14,338 nucleotides of DNA from Desulfobacteraceae bacterium (lineage in GTDB: Bacteria > Desulfobacterota > Desulfobacteria > Desulfobacterales > Desulfosarcinaceae), in assembly GCA_027025615.1 (NCBI GenBank), contig JALVQM010000273.1:1-14338 (forward strand), in the 5' to 3' direction. A model generated the notes under the pieces. It searched no databases and was not told where the DNA came from. It saw only the letters and a list, made by a program, of their open reading frames with translations. The position numbers and the translations under genes were made by a program. This document shows, one piece after another, positions 1 to 6,833 of the stretch (position 1 is the stretch's first letter; each line of letters opens with the position of its first letter).

Positions 1-1
1 A

Positions 2-2032
2 AAAGATATTGCCTCTGGGGGCAGCCATAGGCCGGTAAAATCAAGTCGACGTCCAATAAGCCGACAACAAATTATCAACAAAATAAACCTGCTTAATTTC
101 CAGGATCGCAACCTTTCCATAATATTCAAGCACAATAAATACAACCGTATCCTCCGTCTTGCTGCCAGCCCACTGCCATGCAAGGATCAACATCTTGTGT
201 GCGTCTGGCCCCGACAGATAGATATTGAAAAAATTTGTGCAGCTTATCACTTTGACTGTTTCCATATTGCAGTTCAAGACAGTCTACTAGAAGTAAAGGC
301 CCATGTCGAAGCATTAACCGAACGTCAAATCCGACTGCTTTTGCCGGAAACAGGCCGCGAAATCGGAGCCCGCAAAATAATCAGGCATAAGTGCCAAGGT
401 GTCTCGGCCTACCTCCTTCAAAACGGAGCCCTGTTTTACGGTGAACTTGTTGATTTCAGTGCCACCCAGTTTAAGGTAGTCTTGAAGTGCCTGCCACCGC
501 AAACTTTCCAGTGGATCGATCCGGCAAGCCCTGTCAATATCGTTTTGACCTGTAACGGTGACACGTTGTTTTCAGCTGATTGCAGGATTGCCTGGCAGGG
601 TCAGGGCCACAGCCAGCGTAATTTTGTAATAGAGCCACTGCACCGGCAAAGAAGAAGATTTAAACCCAAAGAATTCCGCAGCATGCGGCTGCAACTCACC
701 CCGACTCCAAACGGTATATTCATTCATCCCCTTTTTGGCCGGACAGTTCAACTAAAGGTACATGATATTTCCGGATGCGGATTTTCCCTGGAGGAGTATG
801 AACAGGAAGCTGTTTTGCTGCCGGGAATGATAATTCCAAAAATCGAGCTTCAATTCAGTGACGGGTCGACCATCCGCTGTATGGCCCAGGTTGTATACAG
901 CCAGCCCCACAGGCGCACGCCCAAGGGGCAAATCCTGCGTTGTGGTCTTGCCATCCTGGACATGGATATTGGCGATCACAATCGCATGCTGGCGATTTTA
1001 CAACAGGTAAAAAATGCCAATATGTTCCTGTCAACCAGAGTAGACCTGGATGACCTTTGGGACTTTTTCTTTGAAACCGGATTCGTTTATCCCCAAAAAT
1101 ATGACTTCATAGAGGCAAACAAGGAAACAATAAAAGCCACCTACAAAAAACTTTATACCGAAACACCCAAAATAGCCAATCACTTTATCTATCAGGAAAA
1201 CGGTCGTATCCTTGGCCATATGGCCATGGTGCGCTTTTATGAAAAAGCCTGGCTGATTCACCATCATGCCGCCATACGTTCTTCTTACAATCGCGGCGGC
1301 TTGATGGTCTTTACCCAGATAAACCAGTACATCAACGATTCCCACCGGCTTTACAGCCTGCACATGGATTACGTATTTTGCTATTTCAGACCTCAGAACA
1401 AGTTTCCCAACCAGGTTTTTGGAGGAGCCGCCAGGCACATAAATGACTGCTCCAAATGCTCCCTGGACACATTTGCTTACCTTCACCTGGCACCTGAAAA
1501 AACGGACAGCTCAGGGTTACCGCTGGGATGGCATCTATCAAAAGCCCAGGAAGAAGATCTTCTTGATTTGCAGACTTATTATGAATCTGAATCGGGCGGA
1601 CTGATGATCAAGGCTTTTGACCTGATGCCGGAATTTCAAGAGCTTGAATATATAACCAAAGAATTTGAACAAATTGGCTTGACCCGCAAAAGGCACCTGC
1701 TTGCTTTAAAACACAACGGCACTTTAAATGCTATCATAATGGCAAATATTGCGGACCTGGGTTTGAACATGTCGGACTTGACCAATTCAATTACTTTTAT
1801 TGCTTTGAACGAACATGAATTGAGTGTTGAAGTGGTAAACCAAGCTCTGGCATATGTCAGCAGATACTACCAAACCCAGGAAATACCGGTTATGCTCTTT
1901 CCCAGCAAACTGGCATCCGATATTGGCATAGTATCTGAAAAAGAGTACAGTCTTTGGATTCTGAACCTGGATTTTACAGATGAATGCAATCGTTTTTTTA
2001 AGCGGTTACTGAAATTCATCCACAGGGGTTAA
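2..2032 (+). CDS. PilZ-domain c-di-GMP effector with acyltransferase-like C-terminus (5' partial)
   Basis: The frame is open from base 2, so the gene begins upstream of the window; a GTG at 197 is internal, because the 65 codons before it read like genuine protein. Of 676 visible residues, about 1-210 form a YcgR-like N-terminal region. A PilZ domain follows (about 212-337) with both c-di-GMP-binding signatures: RQRRR (215-219, RxxxR) and DISGCG (255-260, DxSxxG). The remaining 340 residues look like one or two GNAT/N-acyltransferase-type lobes: a strand-rich stretch containing GRILGHMAMVRF, and later a similar pattern around LALKHNGTLNAIIM. PilZ domains bind c-di-GMP; coupling to an acyltransferase-like output is inferred and no catalytic residues can be assigned. 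No signal peptide or membrane helix is seen, so it is probably cytosolic. It lies 16 bases upstream of an HD-GYP phosphodiesterase gene, probably in one operon, which pairs a c-di-GMP receptor with the enzyme that removes the ligand. PilZ assignment is firm; the C-terminal call is tentative. Confidence 0.85.
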   Translation, partial: KDIASGGSHRPVKSSRRPISRQQIINKINLLNFQDRNLSIIFKHNKYNRILRLAASPLPCKDQHLVCVWPRQIDIEKICAAYHFDCFHIAVQDSLLEVKAHVEALTERQIRLLLPETGREIGARKIIRHKCQGVSAYLLQNGALFYGELVDFSATQFKVVLKCLPPQTFQWIDPASPVNIVLTCNGDTLFSADCRIAWQGQGHSQRNFVIEPLHRQRRRFKPKEFRSMRLQLTPTPNGIFIHPLFGRTVQLKVHDISGCGFSLEEYEQEAVLLPGMIIPKIELQFSDGSTIRCMAQVVYSQPHRRTPKGQILRCGLAILDMDIGDHNRMLAILQQVKNANMFLSTRVDLDDLWDFFFETGFVYPQKYDFIEANKETIKATYKKLYTETPKIANHFIYQENGRILGHMAMVRFYEKAWLIHHHAAIRSSYNRGGLMVFTQINQYINDSHRLYSLHMDYVFCYFRPQNKFPNQVFGGAARHINDCSKCSLDTFAYLHLAPEKTDSSGLPLGWHLSKAQEEDLLDLQTYYESESGGLMIKAFDLMPEFQELEYITKEFEQIGLTRKRHLLALKHNGTLNAIIMANIADLGLNMSDLTNSITFIALNEHELSVEVVNQALAYVSRYYQTQEIPVMLFPSKLASDIGIVSEKEYSLWILNLDFTDECNRFFKRLLKFIHRG

Positions 2033-2048
2033 TTGGACCGGAACGTAA

Positions 2049-4016
2049 ATGAACATGTTTTTCAACAACGATGACAAACCGCTATACAGCAGCCGTATTA
2101 TTCACACCTTCATAAAGTTGCTGCAGCATAGATATCCAGCAGTAGATATTGATGAAATCCTGGCCTACGCCGGGATGAAAAGTTATGAGATTGAAGACCA
2201 GGGACATTGGTTCAGTCAACGGCAAATAGATCGTTTCTACGCTATTGTGCTTAAAAAAACCGGGAACCGGAATATTGCCAGAGAGGCAGGTAGATACGCT
2301 GCATCACCGGAAGCCATGGGTGTTATGCGCCAATATTTTCTTGGCCTGATAGGGCCTGCCAAGGCTTATGAAAAAGTAGGTATGGCTTCGGCCCGTCTGA
2401 GCAAATCGGCTATTTACGAATCACGCCGCCTGTCACAAAACACAATTGAAATAACTGTTACCCCAAGAGAAGGAGTCCGCGAAAAAAAATTCCAATGTGA
2501 AAACAGAATGGGATTCTGGGATGCCATTGCCAATATCTTCAACACCCCTGCCCCGGTTATCGAACACCCTGAATGTATTTTCAAAGGTGGTCAAACCTGT
2601 CGCTATATCATATCCTGGAATACGCCCCATTCAGCACTCTGGAAAAGATTGCGCAACATATCTTTATTGATTTTAATGATTATCTGCCTGGTTGTAAGCT
2701 ATTTTGATTTCAAATTGGCATGGACCACCATACTGCCCTTTTCCGCCGCTTTGTTCTTCGGCATAACAATTATCGTCGAACGCCTTGAAAAAGACGAAGT
2801 AAAATCCATCCTTACCAACCTGCGCGACACCTCTGACAAACTCATTGAACAGATTGAAACTAACTACAACAATTCCCGTTTGACCAATGAAATCGGACAA
2901 ACCATAACCAGCCAGACAAACATCAGCGATGTCCTTACCAAGGTAGTTAAATCTTTCCGTAAAAGGCTTAACTATGACCGGGGGCTGATATTGCTGGCCA
3001 ACCCCAGCCGTACCCGTCTTATATTCAGGGCTGGATTCGGATATACTGCAGACAAGCTGGAATTGTTAAAAAAATCAGCATTCCATCTCGACAAACCCGA
3101 CTCCAAGGGAGTTTTCGTAGTCTGCTTTAAAGAACAGAAACCTTTCCTTATCAATGACATCAATGAAATCGGACGAAGCCTGTCAAATCGTAGTCAGGCA
3201 TTTGCCCGTGAAATGAGATCTCAATCTTTCATTTGCTGCCCAATTACCTGTGACGGTGAATCCCTGGGGGTCCTGGCGGTAGATAACCTGCGATCTAAAA
3301 AACCGTTGGTGGAAAGTGATTTGAGCCTGTTAATGGGTATCGCCCATGTAATTGGAATCAGCATTCGCAACGTGGAATTGCTGGACGCCCGTGATAAACA
3401 GATGCAATCTGTTTTACAAGTCCTGGCGGCAACAATTGATGCCAGGGACCCTTTAACGGCTGGACATTCTGAAAAAGTTACCGAGTATGCCCTTGGGATA
3501 TGCCATGAAATGGAACTTTCCAATGATTACTGTGAAGCAATCCAGGTAGCCGCCCTGCTACACGATTACGGCAAAATCGGCGTTCCCGATGCTATCCTGA
3601 AAAAGCCGGGCAGACTCACCAAGCAGGAACACGATATAGTAAAAACCCATGCAACCAAAACCCGCCAAATCCTGGAAAGGATTAATTTCACCGGCAACTT
3701 GCGTCATGTGCCGGAAATCGCCGCAGCCCACCATGAAAAAATCGACGGCAGCGGGTATCCTGATGGGCTCAAAGGCGATGAAATCCCCCTCGGTGCACGT
3801 ATCATTGCCGTTGCCGATTTCTTTGAAGCAATCACGGCCAAAAGACACTATCGTGACCCCCTGCCCCTGGAAATGGCTTTTCATCTACTGCAGAAAGAAA
3901 GCGGTGTTCACTTTGAAAAACCAATAGTGGATGCCTTTGTCCGCTATTATAACAAGACTTATCTTAAAGAAACCGGCCAGCAAAACCTGGCCGAAAAGAA
4001 AAGGAAGGTTTCATAA
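2049..4016 (+). CDS. Membrane-anchored GAF/HD-GYP cyclic-di-GMP phosphodiesterase
   Basis: This 655-residue protein probably hydrolyses c-di-GMP. Residues 1-190 resemble the AraC arabinose-binding/V4R-type sensory fold and end in a CxxxGGxxCRY-like motif (about 176-186). Two hydrophobic helices (about 204-220 and 225-243) anchor it in the inner membrane with a very short loop between them. A helical, probably coiled-coil linker (245-282) leads to a GAF domain (about 283-445). The HD-GYP domain fills 450-640, with H473 in GHS, the metal-binding HDYGK (505-509; HDIGK is more usual), HHE (561-563), and DGSGYPDGL containing the diagnostic GYP (569-571). All expected metal ligands are present, so it should be active. 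The ATG has a weak GGA six bases upstream; a second ATG lies two codons on. It follows the PilZ gene by 16 bases, so the phosphodiesterase and c-di-GMP receptor are probably co-expressed. The input signal is unknown; one sensory domain sits on each side of the membrane helices in the sequence. Confidence 0.92.
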   Translation: MNMFFNNDDKPLYSSRIIHTFIKLLQHRYPAVDIDEILAYAGMKSYEIEDQGHWFSQRQIDRFYAIVLKKTGNRNIAREAGRYAASPEAMGVMRQYFLGLIGPAKAYEKVGMASARLSKSAIYESRRLSQNTIEITVTPREGVREKKFQCENRMGFWDAIANIFNTPAPVIEHPECIFKGGQTCRYIISWNTPHSALWKRLRNISLLILMIICLVVSYFDFKLAWTTILPFSAALFFGITIIVERLEKDEVKSILTNLRDTSDKLIEQIETNYNNSRLTNEIGQTITSQTNISDVLTKVVKSFRKRLNYDRGLILLANPSRTRLIFRAGFGYTADKLELLKKSAFHLDKPDSKGVFVVCFKEQKPFLINDINEIGRSLSNRSQAFAREMRSQSFICCPITCDGESLGVLAVDNLRSKKPLVESDLSLLMGIAHVIGISIRNVELLDARDKQMQSVLQVLAATIDARDPLTAGHSEKVTEYALGICHEMELSNDYCEAIQVAALLHDYGKIGVPDAILKKPGRLTKQEHDIVKTHATKTRQILERINFTGNLRHVPEIAAAHHEKIDGSGYPDGLKGDEIPLGARIIAVADFFEAITAKRHYRDPLPLEMAFHLLQKESGVHFEKPIVDAFVRYYNKTYLKETGQQNLAEKKRKVS

Positions 4017-4020
4017 GACT

Positions 4021-4848
4021 TCAGGAACCATTATCAGGTTTGATCCCTCTGCAGGAAATTACCGGGGTATAGGTAAATCGTCGCGGGTCATGGAAAAAAC
4101 TTTTGAACTCTTCAAAAAACTCGTCAAAACCCCCGGGATACTCTTCAAATTTATAACCACTGTTGCGTGCCGCGACCCGGACTTTTTGGGTCCAGTTGAA
4201 AGCATCAATTTCAGAAAGTTTGCCGAAAATAAGGTGATGGGGAGAAAGGCTGACATCTATATCCTGGTATCCCAGATCGTAGAGAAAAGAATATAACTTT
4301 ATCCCGACATAGGGATCAAAATCGGCGCTCTTCTCAAGACAGCGCATTACCCCTCGCAGGGCTGTGGCCAACCTGTCCGTCAGTCCAAAATGATTCAGGC
4401 AATTATAATCCAGATCAATAAGGCAAATTATACCACCGGGTTTTAGGATCTCCGACAGGTTTTTGACTATTTCAAACGCTTTACTGCGATGATATTCAAG
4501 CACAAAGCGAATCCAAACAAAATCAAAGGTCCCAAGTTCATTCAAGTCATCGAGAATATCGTACCGGAAAAAATCAAGTCCTGGCCCGGCATAGGTGTTC
4601 TTTGCATATTCAATTCGTTGGGCAGAAACGTCCAGACCGCTTACCTGTCCACCTGGCTGGACCAGATCGTACAAGATTCTACTGGTCTTGCCGGGCCCAC
4701 ACCCGACATCGGCCACCCGCATACCCGCCTTGAGTCCGGCCCAAAGGGCCTGGTGGCGGACCGTTTCTTCACAGGTCTTCTTTTCTAGACGAAGAATTTC
4801 CTCATCGTTTTCCATCAGATATTTGCTACTGCTGTTCATTTTCTGCAT
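4021..4848 (-). CDS. Class I SAM-dependent methyltransferase, substrate unknown
   Basis: This 275-residue protein has the Rossmann methyltransferase core. Motif I is VADVGCGPG (45-53), the acidic ribose-binding residue is D73 in SGLDVS, motif IV is FDFVWIRFVLEY (108-119), and the motif V/VI region carries LKPGG (135-139). The 130 C-terminal residues are predicted helical and presumably cap the active site or set specificity. Nothing identifies the acceptor, which could be a small molecule, lipid or protein. The ATG at 4848 follows GGCGG closely; an ATG three codons later (4839) is also possible. The stop lies four bases from the stop of the converging HD-GYP gene, so neither has room for a separate terminator. 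The transglutaminase-like gene is 266 bases upstream on the same strand, a gap that makes a shared operon uncertain. The family call is firm and the function open. Confidence 0.88.
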   Translation of the reverse strand: MQKMNSSSKYLMENDEEILRLEKKTCEETVRHQALWAGLKAGMRVADVGCGPGKTSRILYDLVQPGGQVSGLDVSAQRIEYAKNTYAGPGLDFFRYDILDDLNELGTFDFVWIRFVLEYHRSKAFEIVKNLSEILKPGGIICLIDLDYNCLNHFGLTDRLATALRGVMRCLEKSADFDPYVGIKLYSFLYDLGYQDIDVSLSPHHLIFGKLSEIDAFNWTQKVRVAARNSGYKFEEYPGGFDEFFEEFKSFFHDPRRFTYTPVISCRGIKPDNGS

Positions 4849-5114
4849 CCGCCAGCTTTAATCCAGTGATGAGCCATAAGGCGCCGGAAAGGTATTGCTT
4901 AACATGCCGTATGGTCTTCGTCAATCAGCATAATCAGGCAGAACAATCTCAACAATACAATCTAGTTTTCAACCGCAATTGATGCGTCAACATTTCAAAA
5001 GCATCGTCAATGTCGCAAAATACCATATCTGCCACCGCAAGCAAACCACAATTGCCCCACGGTGATATTACCTCAATTGCCCAAGTCCATATATCTCAAA
5101 TTTGGTATTTTACT
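4849..5114. other. Intergenic region, no supported gene
   Basis: This gap separates the methyltransferase start from the transglutaminase-like stop, both on the minus strand. I see no convincing promoter, terminator or RNA gene. A 25-codon minus-strand frame (4949-5026) has a plausible composition but no clear ribosome binding site or family, and is not called. Confidence 0.4.
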
Positions 5115-5822
5115 TCAATCCGCCACGTTCTCTTTAAAAAAATCCCTAATACTGCCACCGTCGGCACCGGTGTGCCATTTGACCCACAGGGCCACTCTTT
5201 GTCGGCCGTAAGCTTCCTCCCAGGCAGCCAGGATATCTTCCAAAGGCAGATCGGCAAAGCAACCATGATAACAAAGATATTCCATGAACTGATGCTTGTC
5301 CCTGTTGTAAGCTTGGAAAACAGCATCGTGGCGGCCATCAAAATCCAGAGGCTCGACATTGTGTCTGGCGCATAGTTCCTTGTTAAAAGTGGCGGTAGCA
5401 GCGACCCAACGCCCTCGGAGCCAAAAGCCGTTGTATCCATGGTAAACAAAACGGTCACTGCCCATATGTTCCAGCAACTGCCTGGTTGCCAAGTGATTCT
5501 TGACGTCTGCAAAACACAACCGTGACGGTATCCCGGCGGCCCGGCCAAGGGCACACAGTAGTACGGCTTTGGATACACAATAGCCCCGGCCGTCTTTCAA
5601 AATACGGCTTGCCTGGTAAAAATCACGGTGATGAAATGGATAATATGGATCATAACGGATTTTATCACGCACAAAGTAGAAAAGCCGAACAGCTTTTTTT
5701 CTAGGATCGTTCAAACCTTGCGTCAGTTGGTGCACTAATTTTACTATCCGGGGATGGTCGCTTTGAATAGTTATTGTCGGCTCGAGATAAGCATGATCAA
5801 CTTGAATTTCCTTTTTCACCAT
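5115..5822 (-). CDS. Transglutaminase-like (papain-fold) protein
   Basis: This 235-residue protein has a transglutaminase-core fold. The nucleophile region is GRGYCVSKAVLLCALGR (C82), as in GxCxxxAxLxxALxRAxGIP, and H128 lies in FVYHGYNGF. The usual third residue, Asp of WVxxDPT, is replaced: the segment reads GRWVAATATFN, with Thr143 in its place. I recall related bacterial proteins with the same ATxxFN pattern, so this looks like a subfamily feature. Bacterial members include proteases, peptidases and cyclases; the substrate here is unknown. No signal peptide or membrane helix is seen, suggesting a cytosolic protein. The start is set by GGAGG five bases before the ATG at 5822; a GTG at 5840 lies upstream of this site and is unlikely. 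The leader holds an unusual set of complementary segments (5859-5969) and may control expression. Confidence 0.85.
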   Translation of the reverse strand: MVKKEIQVDHAYLEPTITIQSDHPRIVKLVHQLTQGLNDPRKKAVRLFYFVRDKIRYDPYYPFHHRDFYQASRILKDGRGYCVSKAVLLCALGRAAGIPSRLCFADVKNHLATRQLLEHMGSDRFVYHGYNGFWLRGRWVAATATFNKELCARHNVEPLDFDGRHDAVFQAYNRDKHQFMEYLCYHGCFADLPLEDILAAWEEAYGRQRVALWVKWHTGADGGSIRDFFKENVAD

Positions 5823-5827
5823 TTTGT

Positions 5828-5832
5828 CCTCC
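5828..5832 (-). promoter_or_regulatory. Strong ribosome binding site fixing the transglutaminase start
   Basis: The minus strand reads GGAGG, then ACAAA, then ATG at 5822. The near-perfect Shine-Dalgarno at five-base spacing rules in this ATG over the GTG at 5840. Confidence 0.8.
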
Positions 5833-5858
5833 GGAAACACAGCAGCAATCCGCCGCCA

Positions 5859-5969
5859 AGGTGTCCTGTATCGGTAAACGAACTCTCACGATCACCGTAG
5901 CTGCCGCCGATTACAGGCACAAGGTTAATAAACGGTCTTGATCCTAAATCTCCTGTTCGTTCGACACCT
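5859..5969 (-). ncRNA. Candidate structured 5' leader RNA with pseudoknot
   Basis: Read on the minus strand, 5'->3', the leader holds three long-range pairings. P1 is AGGTGTC (5969-5963) with GACACCT (5865-5859), 7 bp. P2 is AACGAAC (5961-5955) with GTTCGTT (5883-5877), 7 bp, one base inside the first arm of P1. P3 is CCTGTAATCGG (5917-5907) with CCGATACAGG (5874-5865), 10 bp around one bulged base. P3 crosses P2, so all three can coexist only as a pseudoknot; P1 closes the whole about 111-nt element. Smaller local pairs (CAAG/CUUG) lie in the loops. It ends about 37 nt before the start codon of the transglutaminase-like gene, and a possible promoter begins just upstream. I checked it mentally against TPP, SAM, cobalamin, c-di-GMP-I and -II, fluoride, Moco and SAH riboswitch consensuses and recognised none. 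The pairings are visible; the regulatory role is inferred. Confidence 0.42.
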
Positions 5970-6178
5970 ATTTAATACCAAACAAACCATAGCACAGTAG
6001 TCAAGAAAAAACAGATAGTTACAACAAAACCGACAATCCCCGTTGTTTTTTGTTATATTCAGACAGGTTGTTGTAATCCAGGCAGGAATGCAGTCTGCTT
6101 ATTAATATCAACAGGCTGTTGAAAAATTGCATGAGCGCAGGCAAGACAGGATATATCCTACTAAAAGGCGGAATTTAT
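5970..6178. other. AT-rich intergenic DNA between leader and pseudogene
   Basis: No gene is supported here. It holds the possible promoter above and an AT-rich imperfect inverted repeat around 6023-6053 (AACAAAAC against GTTTTTTGTT), too weak to call a terminator. The 12-base string GGCTGTTGAAAA at 6114-6125 recurs at 9746-9757. Confidence 0.4.
5976..6004 (-). promoter_or_regulatory. Possible sigma70 promoter for the transglutaminase-like gene
   Basis: The minus strand has TTGACT (6004-5999), a good -35 match, with a weak -10 region TTGGTA/TGGTAT 17-18 bases later. Transcription would start near 5970, right at the first arm of the structured leader. The -10 is poor, so confidence is low. Confidence 0.28.
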
Positions 6179-6698
6179 ATGGAATAAACGAGCATTTTGT
6201 GGAAGATTTTAGCCCCGTATGCCCAAAGGGAAACAGCTTTTCAGCAGACTGTAAAATTTACTCCGGCAATTATAGATGCACTGCCTGGCTTGGTTGGAAA
6301 TCGGCTTTCATCCCAAGTTACCATTATAAAAAACCGGCAATAATCACGTATTTGATGTAACGGGCAAACCGATCATTCCTATCCCCCGGACATGGCTGGA
6401 TATGATCATCGCTTTCAATAAAGCCAAGATGTTTGGTTCCACTATAGATTTAAGCAGTTATACTGAGCCGACCGAAGGCATCGGCGTAATCGAGGACCTG
6501 CTTGGCATCCGTGTCCCCCAGATCATTTCCCGTTCCGTAAAAGAGCTGAGACGTCAAGTTATCAAAACCTTTAACAAGGGATAAGGGTGCCGGCCGGCGG
6601 AGGTATCGGTTTTCCGGGCCAGGATGATCGCGGAAATCAACAGAAAGGATCTGGAACAAAAAGAACTCTTAAAGAAAATACTTCAAACAGCACTTTAA
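6179..6698 (+). pseudogene. Decayed gene of unrecognised family (two nonsense codons, one frameshift)
   Basis: An ATG at 6179, seven bases after AGGCGG, opens a frame stopped at its third codon (TAA 6185-6187). The same frame then reads protein-like sequence to 6341 (for example LAPYAQRETAFQQTVKFTP). At the run of six A (6328-6333) the reading must shift by one base, continuing in another frame through IPIPRTWLDMIIAFNKAKM and GIRVPQIISRSVKELRRQV. A TAA at 6582-6584 interrupts it, and the same frame resumes with VFRARMIAEINRKDLEQKEL to a final stop at 6696-6698. Joined, these give about 172 residues of coherent, mostly helical, soluble-looking protein. Three independent lesions argue for real decay over a single sequencing error. 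I do not recognise the family. The alternative is chance open frames, but amino-acid composition and the continuity across the lesions argue against it. Confidence 0.6.
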
Positions 6699-6833
6699 CC
6701 GAAAATTAAAAGAAGTTTGTACTACATCAGATACCCCCGGCCCAGTCAATACGTTGTACCACTTCCCGGTCACCAGGCATATTCCTCCAGCATGGGCAAC
6801 ATATCCGCCTGGAAGCCTTTTTAAGATTCAAAT

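Noticed and set aside
197..199. GTG at 197 as the start of the PilZ gene
   Set aside because: The same frame is open back to base 2 and its 65 codons continue the domain smoothly, with no Shine-Dalgarno before 197.
4949..5026. Small minus-strand frame of 25 codons after the transglutaminase gene
   Set aside because: Composition is plausible but there is no convincing ribosome binding site, family or conservation evidence.
6023..6053. AT-rich inverted repeat as a terminator
   Set aside because: The stem is almost all A/T with an extra base and lacks the GC core expected of an intrinsic terminator.
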